NCBI GenBank assembly: GCA_040758525.1
Contig: JBFLVQ010000059.1
Location: 1 to 24,180 of the forward strand
Direction of reading: 5' to 3'
DNA length: 24,180 nucleotides
Source of the DNA: JBFLVQ01 sp040758525
GTDB taxonomy: Bacteria > Acidobacteriota > Blastocatellia > Chloracidobacteriales > JADJPF01
Below the pieces are notes generated by a model that was not told the origin of the DNA, ran no database searches, and saw nothing but the letters and a program-made list of their open reading frames with translations. Shown piece after piece: positions 15,607 through 22,827 of this stretch. The position numbers were made by a program, and so were the translations under genes. Numbering within the stretch: position 1 is the first letter of the stretch; every line of letters begins with the position of its first letter.

Positions 15607-16602
15607 TTAATTACCATTTGCTTGTAGAGTCTCAACCAATCCTTGCCGTACAAAAACGCCGATCATATGACGACGGTAAGGCATGGTTGAGAGCGAAGTC
15701 TTCATAGGCTTGGCAATTCTGCGTGCCAGTTCGGCGGCTTGTTCAAACAGTTCTCCGCTAGGCGGCTGGCCAGCCAATAGTCCTGCAATACCTTCGACTA
15801 GTACGGGAGCAGGATTTACGGCAGTAAGCGCCACTTGTGCATCTACACAATGTCCTGCTTGATCACGCCGCGCTAGAATTGCAGCACCAGCCAATGGATA
15901 ATCTACCGAATCTCGTATACGCAGCTTCTTATAGACACCTTGATAGTCTGCACGATGGGCGGGAATAAGGATCTCTGTAAGCAGTTCATCACGCTCTAAG
16001 TTATACTTTTTGATCCCGTCCATGACAAAGAAATCCTTTAGCGCAATAGTGCGTTCATGGCGTGGACTAACCAACTTGACTGAAGCATCGAGGGTCAGTA
16101 ATGCTGGTGCCGTATCACCAGAATAGGCTGCCCAGCAGTAACTACCGCCTGGAGCTACATGACAGATCTGACCATCTTTCTTAAGACAGAAATTACAAGC
16201 CTTACGCCAGAAGTAGGATTGATTGTACCATTGGCAACGTGTGTCTAAACAGATATTGCCACCTAGTGTACCCATATTGCGTATGTTTGGTCCTGCCACA
16301 ACATTGGCTGCTTTCGCCAATATCTCATAATGTGCTCTTATTGCTGGATCAGAGGCAATCTCAGCAAGGGTTGTGAGCGCACCAATACGCAAACCTGTTT
16401 GTGCATCGTAATGCACCCCTTTCATCTCTTTAATACCTTTGATATCGAGCACGTAAGGTGGTGTCATGAGTCGGTTGCGTAGATTGATAACCAGGTCTGT
16501 GCCACCGGCGAGAATACGTAGATCCTCATGCTGGCTAAGCAGTTCTAAAGCTTGTGGCAGCGTACGGGGCTGCAACATTTGGAAAGATGGCATTGTGATC
16601 AT
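15607..16602 (-). CDS. FAD subunit of a molybdenum hydroxylase, HcrB-like with extra [4Fe-4S] insertion
   Basis: This 331-residue FAD-binding subunit belongs to the xanthine dehydrogenase family (CoxM/HcrB type). FAD motifs are RILAGGTDLVINLRN (29-43), the second FAD loop AGPNIRNMGTLGGNI (103-117) and LRIRDSVDYPLAGAA (227-241). After TLGGNICLD comes an insertion of about 40 residues with C123, C139, C147 and C156. Their spacing matches, as I recall it, the four ligands of the extra [4Fe-4S] cluster found in the beta subunit of 4-hydroxybenzoyl-CoA reductase. The gene starts 3 bases after the stop of the molybdenum subunit. The enzyme class is secure; the substrate (4-hydroxybenzoyl-CoA or another aromatic or CoA ester) is inference. 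Confidence 0.88.
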   Translation of the reverse strand: MITMPSFQMLQPRTLPQALELLSQHEDLRILAGGTDLVINLRNRLMTPPYVLDIKGIKEMKGVHYDAQTGLRIGALTTLAEIASDPAIRAHYEILAKAANVVAGPNIRNMGTLGGNICLDTRCQWYNQSYFWRKACNFCLKKDGQICHVAPGGSYCWAAYSGDTAPALLTLDASVKLVSPRHERTIALKDFFVMDGIKKYNLERDELLTEILIPAHRADYQGVYKKLRIRDSVDYPLAGAAILARRDQAGHCVDAQVALTAVNPAPVLVEGIAGLLAGQPPSGELFEQAAELARRIAKPMKTSLSTMPYRRHMIGVFVRQGLVETLQANGN

Positions 16603-16605
16603 AGG

Positions 16606-18927
16606 TTACTTTGGGCGCGCTTTCTGTTTTTTCAATTCTTTTAAGATCTTTTCAGGTGTGATTGGCAGTGAAGTAATCCATACACCTACGGCATCGTAGA
16701 CAGCATTGGCAATGGCTGGAATAACTCCTGCCAGCGAACCTTCGCCGGCTTCCTTGGCGCCATATGGTCCTTCAGGATCGATGCTTTCAACAATGATTGT
16801 CTCAATATCGGGCGATTCCAGTGCGCCAGGAGTCTTATATTCAAGTAGTGAAGGGTTGATAGTGAGCCCTTCAGGACTGAAGATCTGTTCTTCCTGAAGA
16901 GCCTGCCCCATTCCCATCCAGACTGAGCCTTCAACTTGTCCTTCTACAGTGAGTGGATTGATAGCACGGCCACAGTCATGCGCAACCCAAATCTTGTTAA
17001 CACGTAGGTGTCCTGTCTCAGGATTGACTGTCACTTCTGCAACACTTGCGCTATAGCTGTAGGAAACCCCTGGACCAACGCCAGCACCTCTGAAGTTGCC
17101 GCCTTGTGATTCGGGAGGAGGCGTGTAAGAGCCTTTTCCTACTAAAGTGCCACCATGTTCAAGCGCTGCTCGTAGTGCTTCACGAAACTGTACTGAACGT
17201 GTAGGTTCATGCTCGACATAGATCTTCTGATTCTTGCAGACAAGTCGATCTGGCGATTCACCAAGAATCTCTGCGGCTTCGCGCAGTAGTTGGTTCTTAA
17301 TATCGCGTGCAGCAAAAAGCGCGGCATTGCCGGCCATAAAAGTTACCCGACTGGAATAACTACCTAGATCAACAGGCGTGACATCGCTGTCGGCAGAAAT
17401 AACACGAACCTGATCGAGTGGCAGTCCTAACTCTTCAGCAACAATCTGAGCTTGTACAGTATCACAGCCCTGTCCAATTTCGGCTGTCCCAGTGAAGACC
17501 GAGACACCACCATCAATATCGATCTTAATAATTACATTTGAGTGTGGCATCTTACCACGTATGATCGAGTTGGCTGCGCCTGAGACATAGTGGCTGCCGC
17601 CCATACCAACCCCACGTCCCAAGGGCAGTTTATTACGTTTCTTGTGCCAATCGGAGCGTTCTATTACTTGACGCACACATTCGGGGTAGCCATAAGAGGT
17701 AACACGTAGTTCATTAACCGTGCGTGTGTTCGATTTGAGCATATTACTCAAACGCACTTCTGCGGGATCTAGACCAAGACCCACAGCAACACGGTCAAGC
17801 ATCATTTCGAAACCATAACGTACATTGACCGTACCATGTCCACGCATAGGGCCACAAGCTGGTTTATTGGTAAGTACACGATAGCCATCAAATTTGATAT
17901 TAGAAATGTCATAGAGTGCTGCTAGTAGTGCTCCTGAATAGAGTATTGTAACAACACCATAGCTACAGAATGCACCGCCATCTTGTACTGTCTTGACATA
18001 GACGGCACTGATCTTGCCATCTTTCTTCATTCCCAATTTAACATGCACAGACTGTTCGGGTCGGCCACGATGTGCATAGAAGACCTCTTCACGGGTAAAG
18101 GTGATCTTGACCGGTTTGCCTGTGAGTTTAGAAAGCAATGAAGCACATACATCACATGAAAAGGTCTCGCTTTTACCACCAAAACCACCACCAACATAAG
18201 GCTTAATTACACGAATCTTACTTGCCGGTATCTGTAATGCTTTAGCTACACCACGGTGCACATAATGTGGAGTCTGAGTTGAAGTCCAGAGTGTCAATTT
18301 GCCATTCGGCTCATAGTTGGCAACTGCGCAGTGAGGCTCCATTGCCGCATGGGTAATACGTGGTGCGTAGAAGTCGTCTTCTAATACCAGATCTGCCTCG
18401 GCAAAGCCTTGTTCAATATCTCCAAACTGATGATGGTACTCTTTCTCTATATTGCCTGGGCGATCTGTATGGATAAAGTTATCAGTTGCTGCCATTGCCG
18501 ATTCAGCATCCAGATAGGCAGGCAAAATCTCATATTCGACATCGATTAGATCAAGAGCCGCTTCGGCAATCTCTTCACTGATTGCTGCCACTGCAGCAAC
18601 CTCTTGTCCTACATAAATGGCCTTATCAACGGCAAGCGCAGTTTCGTCTTGGCCAATTGGAAGAATGCCATACTTGATAGGAGTGTCCTTGCCCGTGATA
18701 ATTGCTTTTACTCCCGCTAAAGCTTGAGCGCGGCTGGTATCTATGCGCACAATACGTGCGTGTGGATGCGGGCTGCGTAGCAATTTGCCATAAAGCATAC
18801 CAGCTAGCTTAAGGTCATCAGCATATAGAGCTGAGCCGGTAACTTTGGCAGCGCCATCCATCATAGGCGCAGCTTTACCAACTACAGAAAAATCGGGTGT
18901 TGGGCTAGTCTCTGGTTGCTTGCTCAT
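16606..18927 (-). CDS. Molybdopterin-binding catalytic subunit, HcrA/XdhA family
   Basis: This 773-residue large subunit of a xanthine-oxidase-family molybdenum hydroxylase has the family N-terminus (MMDGAAKVTGSALYADDLKL), the molybdopterin loop GGGFGGK (246-252), PACGPMRGHG (357-365), the TAEIGQGCDTV segment (481-491), the C-terminal HDCGRAINP (650-658) and the catalytic glutamate E726 in GAKEAGEGS. Length is normal. Its ATG overlaps the stop of the [2Fe-2S] subunit gene (TAATG), and the FAD subunit follows after 3 bases, giving the order gamma-alpha-beta. Together with the HcrB-like insertion in the beta subunit, a reductive dehydroxylase of the 4-hydroxybenzoyl-CoA reductase type is favoured. 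An aerobic hydroxylase cannot be excluded. Confidence 0.92.
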   Translation of the reverse strand: MSKQPETSPTPDFSVVGKAAPMMDGAAKVTGSALYADDLKLAGMLYGKLLRSPHPHARIVRIDTSRAQALAGVKAIITGKDTPIKYGILPIGQDETALAVDKAIYVGQEVAAVAAISEEIAEAALDLIDVEYEILPAYLDAESAMAATDNFIHTDRPGNIEKEYHHQFGDIEQGFAEADLVLEDDFYAPRITHAAMEPHCAVANYEPNGKLTLWTSTQTPHYVHRGVAKALQIPASKIRVIKPYVGGGFGGKSETFSCDVCASLLSKLTGKPVKITFTREEVFYAHRGRPEQSVHVKLGMKKDGKISAVYVKTVQDGGAFCSYGVVTILYSGALLAALYDISNIKFDGYRVLTNKPACGPMRGHGTVNVRYGFEMMLDRVAVGLGLDPAEVRLSNMLKSNTRTVNELRVTSYGYPECVRQVIERSDWHKKRNKLPLGRGVGMGGSHYVSGAANSIIRGKMPHSNVIIKIDIDGGVSVFTGTAEIGQGCDTVQAQIVAEELGLPLDQVRVISADSDVTPVDLGSYSSRVTFMAGNAALFAARDIKNQLLREAAEILGESPDRLVCKNQKIYVEHEPTRSVQFREALRAALEHGGTLVGKGSYTPPPESQGGNFRGAGVGPGVSYSYSASVAEVTVNPETGHLRVNKIWVAHDCGRAINPLTVEGQVEGSVWMGMGQALQEEQIFSPEGLTINPSLLEYKTPGALESPDIETIIVESIDPEGPYGAKEAGEGSLAGVIPAIANAVYDAVGVWITSLPITPEKILKELKKQKARPK

Positions 18928-19442
18928 TACACCACCTCCGCAGGCTTTTCAGGTACCAACGGTGCGCCAGTAAATTCTGGAAACTGGGCCGCGTGCTGTA
19001 CCGCTTTTACAATCTTTGTATAGCCAGTACAGCGGCAGAGATTATTTGAGATCGCCTCACGTATCTCGCTTTCTGTGGGATTAGCAGTACGATCAACGAG
19101 TGCTTTCACACTGATAATCATTCCTGGTGTGCAATAACCACATTGCATACCACCTTCGGTACAGAAAGACTCTTGTACACGATCCAATTGTCCATTACAG
19201 GCTAGTCCTTCAATTGTAGTGATCTCTTGTTCTTGATGACAAACAGCCAGCATCATACAAGAGAGTACTGGTTGTCCGTCTACAAGTATAGTACAGGCGC
19301 CACAATCACCATCATCGCAGCCATGTTTGGTGCCGGTTAAGCCTAGATCTTCACGTAGCGCGTCCATTAGCGTACGATTAGACGGCACAGCCACCTGGTA
19401 ACGCTCGCCATTGACACGCAAGACAATTAATTCCTTTTCCAT
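18927..19442 (-). CDS. [2Fe-2S] subunit of the molybdenum hydroxylase (HcrC/CoxS type)
   Basis: This 171-residue iron-sulfur subunit carries two [2Fe-2S] clusters. The plant-ferredoxin-type site is C42, C47, C50 and C62 (KHGCDDGDCGACTI...SC). The second site is C101, C104, C136 and C138 (QCGYCTPGM...NLCRCTGY). I start it at the ATG at 19440-19442, which has AAGGAG seven bases upstream and begins the conserved domain; a longer frame to 19490 adds 16 unlikely residues. It passes electrons between the molybdenum and FAD subunits encoded directly downstream. All cluster ligands are present. Confidence 0.92.
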   Translation of the reverse strand: MEKELIVLRVNGERYQVAVPSNRTLMDALREDLGLTGTKHGCDDGDCGACTILVDGQPVLSCMMLAVCHQEQEITTIEGLACNGQLDRVQESFCTEGGMQCGYCTPGMIISVKALVDRTANPTESEIREAISNNLCRCTGYTKIVKAVQHAAQFPEFTGAPLVPEKPAEVV

Positions 19443-19508
19443 AAGGCGACTCCTTGTCGATTTCTCGGTCGATCTCTGGCCTCCCGGCATTATGGTGGAG
19501 ACTATTTT

Positions 19509-19859
19509 TCAATAGCGTGGCATAGAGGGATCAACTGTACAGGCCCAGGCATCAATGCCGCCAACCAGATTCTTGATTCTACGAAAACCAGCGCGATAGA
19601 GAAAACCGATTGCATTAGCGCTACGCACGCCAGCATGGCAATAGGCGACAATCTCCTGACGGCTATCTAATTCATGCACACGCGTCGGCAACTCTCCCAG
19701 TGGGATAAGTGTTGCGCCCTCAATCTTACAGAATTGATGCTCATAAGGCTCACGTACGTCTAGAATGAAGACCCGCTCGCCTTTATCAAGCCGCGCTTTT
19801 AACTCTTCTGGAGTAATCTCAAACTCATTTGCCATAGTATGTTTTGCACTAGTGTACAT
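19509..19859 (-). CDS. Stand-alone rhodanese-like sulfurtransferase
   Basis: This 116-residue single-domain rhodanese has catalytic Cys74 in the loop CHAGVR (74-79). From NEFEITPEELK to the C-terminal MPRY it aligns without gaps to the rhodanese domain at the end of the upstream fusion gene, with 71 of 106 residues identical, so the two are tandem copies. It carries persulfide sulfur to an acceptor. Its place between the carrier/E1 fusion and the molybdenum hydroxylase suggests service to either cysteine or Moco chemistry. GGAAGCGGAG precedes the chosen ATG; a second in-frame ATG at 19835 is a possible start. Confidence 0.88.
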   Translation of the reverse strand: MYTSAKHTMANEFEITPEELKARLDKGERVFILDVREPYEHQFCKIEGATLIPLGELPTRVHELDSRQEIVAYCHAGVRSANAIGFLYRAGFRRIKNLVGGIDAWACTVDPSMPRY

Positions 19860-20239
19860 AACTCCGCTTCCTATTAAATAAAGAATATTGGTGATAAAGC
19901 ACGCTTTACAGCGCTATATTAATAGCGTGGCATTTTTGGATCGACGTGTTGTGCCCAAGCATCAATACCACCGACCATATTCTTAATTTTACGAAATCCT
20001 GCTTGTCGTAATAGATCGACAGCCTTAGCACTGCGACCACCCAGTTTGCAATGCACAACAATCTCTTTTGCACTATCAAGCTCGTTCATACGTGCAGGCA
20101 GTTGGCCAAGCGGAATCAGCGTTGAGCCAGCCAATTGGCAGATCTGATATTCATGTGGCTCACGCACATCTAAGATAAAAATCTCATCACCCTGATCGAG
20201 CCGCTGTTTTAATTCCTGAGGAGTAATCTCGAATTCATT
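19509..20239 (-). repeat. Tandem duplication of a 321-bp rhodanese-coding segment
   Basis: The 3' end of the fusion gene (19919-20239) and the body of the stand-alone gene (19509-19829) each encode 106 residues plus stop that align end to end without gaps. The shared protein start (NEFEITP) and end (MPRY then stop) mark the duplicated unit. Divergence to about two-thirds identity shows it is old. Confidence 0.85.
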
Positions 20240-21370
20240 CTGTTTCACTGTGCTCTCCTTAGTTGTTGCTGCCTTCGGTACACCGCAGAACTGATCATAA
20301 TCGATTAATTCCTTGACGGTAGCGCGTTCACTACACACTACACAGTTGGGATCCTTACGCAACTTCACTTCACGGAACTTCATACGCAAGGCATCAAAGA
20401 TCAATAGACGTCCAATCAATGGCTCACCCTTGCCTATGATCAATTTGACTGTTTCAGTTGCCTGTATCACACCAATCACACCTGGTAAGATACCTAACAC
20501 ACCACCCTCAGCGCAGGAAGGTACAAGTCCCGGTGGTGGTGGTTCTGAGTATAGGCAGCGATAACAAGGACCTTCTTTAGCATAGAAGATAGAAGCTTGG
20601 CCTTCAAAGCGAAAGATACTACCATAGACATTCGGTTTGCCTGTTAACACACAAGCATCATTAACCAGATAGCGAGTAGGGAAGTTGTCTGTACCATCCA
20701 CAATGACGTCATAATCACGAAACAGCTTGAGGGCATTTTCAGAGGTAAGGGCAGCTTCATAAGTATCGATCTGTACATGTGGATTGATATCATTTAGCCG
20801 ATCGCGCGCCGAGTCTAATTTAGGGCGGCCCACATCTTTGCTGCCATGCATGATTTGACGCTGTAAATTGGTATAGTCAACAACATCAAAATCGACCAAG
20901 CCCAACCGTCCTACACCAGCAGCAGCTAGGTATAGACCTAATGGTGAACCCAGTCCACCTGCACCAATCATCAGCACACTGGCTGCTTTTAGCCTCTTCT
21001 GTCCGTCCATGCCTACTTCCGGCATAATCAGGTGGCGGCTATAGCGTTTTATCTCTTCATTAGAAAGTTGCACCTCTTTATCTGTGCTTACCTCTACGCT
21101 GCCACCTGCGACGGAGGGAATAATACTAATCTCATCAGCCTCCTTGATGGCAGTCTCCTCTTGTTGGGTGTAACGTATATCCTCATCATTGACATAAATG
21201 TTGACGAAACTACGCAGCTTGCCGCTATCAGAATATAGATATTTCTGTAGTTCTGGGTAGCGACTAGTGAGATTTACTAGTATCTCCCGTACAGTTGCGC
21301 CGCTCAGTTCGACAACATCACTATTGTCGGCATATTGCCTGAGCGCAGTTGGAATATAGACTTTCGTCAT
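19919..21370 (-). CDS. Ubiquitin-like sulfur carrier / E1-like adenylyltransferase / rhodanese triple fusion
   Basis: This 483-residue protein has three domains. Residues 1-90 are a MoaD/ThiS/CysO-like ubiquitin fold ending SIIPSVAGG (Gly89-Gly90). Residues about 102-365 are a MoeB/ThiF-type E1-like enzyme with GAGGLG (136-141), D160, R171/Q172 and zinc cysteines C269, C272, C343 and C346. Residues about 378-483 are a rhodanese with Cys441 in CKLGGR. E1 and rhodanese would adenylate and thiolate a carrier C-terminus, as MoeZ does for CysO and MoaD. Here the carrier's Gly-Gly is internal, so it must be cut free, or another carrier is used. JAMM and CysM genes lie just upstream. The start has a duplicated AAGGAG, and an internal GTG with AAGGAG precedes the rhodanese domain. 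Confidence 0.9.
   Translation of the reverse strand: MTKVYIPTALRQYADNSDVVELSGATVREILVNLTSRYPELQKYLYSDSGKLRSFVNIYVNDEDIRYTQQEETAIKEADEISIIPSVAGGSVEVSTDKEVQLSNEEIKRYSRHLIMPEVGMDGQKRLKAASVLMIGAGGLGSPLGLYLAAAGVGRLGLVDFDVVDYTNLQRQIMHGSKDVGRPKLDSARDRLNDINPHVQIDTYEAALTSENALKLFRDYDVIVDGTDNFPTRYLVNDACVLTGKPNVYGSIFRFEGQASIFYAKEGPCYRCLYSEPPPPGLVPSCAEGGVLGILPGVIGVIQATETVKLIIGKGEPLIGRLLIFDALRMKFREVKLRKDPNCVVCSERATVKELIDYDQFCGVPKAATTKESTVKQNEFEITPQELKQRLDQGDEIFILDVREPHEYQICQLAGSTLIPLGQLPARMNELDSAKEIVVHCKLGGRSAKAVDLLRQAGFRKIKNMVGGIDAWAQHVDPKMPRY
20246..20260 (-). promoter_or_regulatory. Internal ribosome-binding site and GTG start before the rhodanese domain
   Basis: Inside the fusion gene, AAGGAG (20255-20260) lies six bases before an in-frame GTG (20246-20248). 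Initiation there would give a 109-residue free rhodanese beginning about three residues before the duplicated domain. It may be active, or a relic of a time when the rhodanese was a separate gene. Confidence 0.4.
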
Positions 21371-21371
21371 A

Positions 21372-21401
21372 TGAATCTACTCCTTGTGAATCTACTCCTT
21401 G
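21372..21401 (-). repeat. Perfect 15-bp tandem repeat duplicating the ribosome-binding site
   Basis: On the minus strand CAAGGAGTAGATTCA occurs twice in a row directly before TATG of the fusion gene. Each copy carries AAGGAG; the nearer one is nine bases from the start codon and the other 15 bases further out. Two adjacent ribosome-binding sites may raise initiation, and the repeat could expand or contract by slippage. Confidence 0.85.
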
Positions 21402-21433
21402 TAGAACAGATAGATTAATTTCTCGCAGACCGT

Positions 21434-21880
21434 CTATTGTGCTATATCGCTCTCGTCAACAAGGATCTCTTCGGGGTGAAACTCTGAAAGATCATCAGTA
21501 AGCACCCAAGAAGTGAGATCTTCGGGACGGCCAGCGCGCACAGAAACGATCATGAAGGACTCAACAGGAAAAGGCGCATGATCCCGGTCGTATTGAGATG
21601 GACGTGCGGGTGCGTCGGGATGAGAATGATAACAACCTATCACACCAATGCCGCGCGAGCGGCCATAACGCTCGGCGCGGAAGCGCTCGTCACTGGAGAT
21701 CAAATACCGGTTGCGCTGCGCCTCAGTTTCACGCGCGTTAGCAATCGCCAACGTCTCTGCCAGTATTTTAACACCATCAACGATCCTTCCTAACAATAGG
21801 CCGCAACACTCGTTCGGATAACTCTGTTCACCGTGTAGTCTTATTGTTGCTAATTGCTCACGTGTTACCTTGATCGTCAT
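21434..21880 (-). CDS. JAMM/MPN+ metalloprotease, Mec-like
   Basis: This 148-residue single-domain JAMM peptidase has the complete zinc site: Glu24 (YPNECCG), then H85-S-H87-P with S95 and D98 (HSHPDAPARPSQYD). Relatives include Mec, which in mycobacteria releases cysteine from the CysO-cysteine adduct, and ubiquitin-precursor-cleaving JAMM enzymes. I choose the ATG at 21878-21880, which has GAGG overlapping the stop of the upstream gene; a GTG at 21913 would overlap that gene further. It lies between CysM-like and carrier/E1 genes. Likely jobs are cleaving cysteine from the carrier, and possibly cutting after the internal Gly-Gly of the fusion. Confidence 0.9.
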   Translation of the reverse strand: MTIKVTREQLATIRLHGEQSYPNECCGLLLGRIVDGVKILAETLAIANARETEAQRNRYLISSDERFRAERYGRSRGIGVIGCYHSHPDAPARPSQYDRDHAPFPVESFMIVSVRAGRPEDLTSWVLTDDLSEFHPEEILVDESDIAQ

Positions 21881-21887
21881 GGTGGAT

Positions 21888-22796
21888 TTATTCCTCTTGC
21901 CAAAATTTTTCACTCAAATACTTGCTGCCATCATCGCAGAGTACTGTGACAATTACCCCTGCTTTGTCACGTGCAGCAATACGTACACAGGCAGCCACTG
22001 CAGCACCTGATGAGATACCGATAAAGAGACCTTCTTCACGTGCCAGTTGCTTCACTAAGCGATGTGCCTCTTCTGTCTCGATCGCAAGATTTTCATGTGC
22101 AATAGCTGAATCGTATATGCCCGGCACAATAGCCGATGCCATATGTTTAAGCCCTTCCAAACCATGGAAAGGGATATCCGGCTGCATAGAGATAAGGCGT
22201 ATCGCTGGATTGAGTTCACGTAAACGGCGTGATGTGCCAACAAAGGTGCCACTTGTACCTAAGCCAGCGATAAAATGTGTGATACGACCATCAGTCTGTT
22301 GCCAGATCTCATTGGCAGTAGTGTGATAATGAGCCTGCCAATTAGCGGGATTGTTGTACTGATCAGGATAGAAATACTTCTCTGGCGCCTCAGCAAAACG
22401 TTTGCGAGCTTCGCGAATCGCTCCATCCGAACCCTCGTAGGGACTGGTAAGAATAAGTCGTGCGCCATAAGCCTGTAGAATATGTTTACGCTCTGGGCTG
22501 GCATTCTTAGGCAGGCAGAGTTCCACTTGATAGCCGCGTGCTGCTCCTATCCACGCATAAGCAATACCAGTGTTGCCAGAGGTTGCATCTAGTATGATCT
22601 TATCCTTGGTCAATTTGCCTGTGCGCTCTCCATCCAAAATCATATTGAGCGCAGGCCGGTCCTTTACAGAACCGCCAGGATTGTACCATTCAGCCTTGCC
22701 ATAGATCTCTACACCAAGCTGCCGACTCAGCTTTTCCAATCGGATAAGTGGGGTATTACCAACTAGGTCCAGTATATTCTTAGCTGTCTGTTCCAT
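21888..22796 (-). CDS. cysM: Cysteine synthase, CysM-like
   Basis: This 302-residue fold-type II PLP enzyme makes cysteine or a carrier-bound cysteine. The PLP lysine is K45 in NPGGSVKDR, the substrate loop is TSGNTG (72-77), the phosphate loop GLGTSGT (178-184), and the C-terminal Ser region GISSGAA (260-266). The HGLEGLKHM...VPGIYD region resembles mycobacterial CysM, the O-phosphoserine sulfhydrylase that uses CysO thiocarboxylate. Its special arginine would align with Lys217 here, a point to test. The C-terminal tail is shorter than in Mycobacterium. The ATG at 22796 is preferred over a TTG at 22808; no strong ribosome-binding site is seen. JAMM and carrier/E1 genes downstream support the carrier-dependent route. 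Confidence 0.88.
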   Translation of the reverse strand: MEQTAKNILDLVGNTPLIRLEKLSRQLGVEIYGKAEWYNPGGSVKDRPALNMILDGERTGKLTKDKIILDATSGNTGIAYAWIGAARGYQVELCLPKNASPERKHILQAYGARLILTSPYEGSDGAIREARKRFAEAPEKYFYPDQYNNPANWQAHYHTTANEIWQQTDGRITHFIAGLGTSGTFVGTSRRLRELNPAIRLISMQPDIPFHGLEGLKHMASAIVPGIYDSAIAHENLAIETEEAHRLVKQLAREEGLFIGISSGAAVAACVRIAARDKAGVIVTVLCDDGSKYLSEKFWQEE

Positions 22797-22827
22797 AGAA
22801 GCTATCAAGTTTAACTAACCGTGGCTT

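Noticed and set aside
19443..19490. 16-residue N-terminal extension of the [2Fe-2S] subunit
   Set aside because: The internal ATG has AAGGAG seven bases upstream and starts the conserved ferredoxin fold; the extension is low-complexity and basic.
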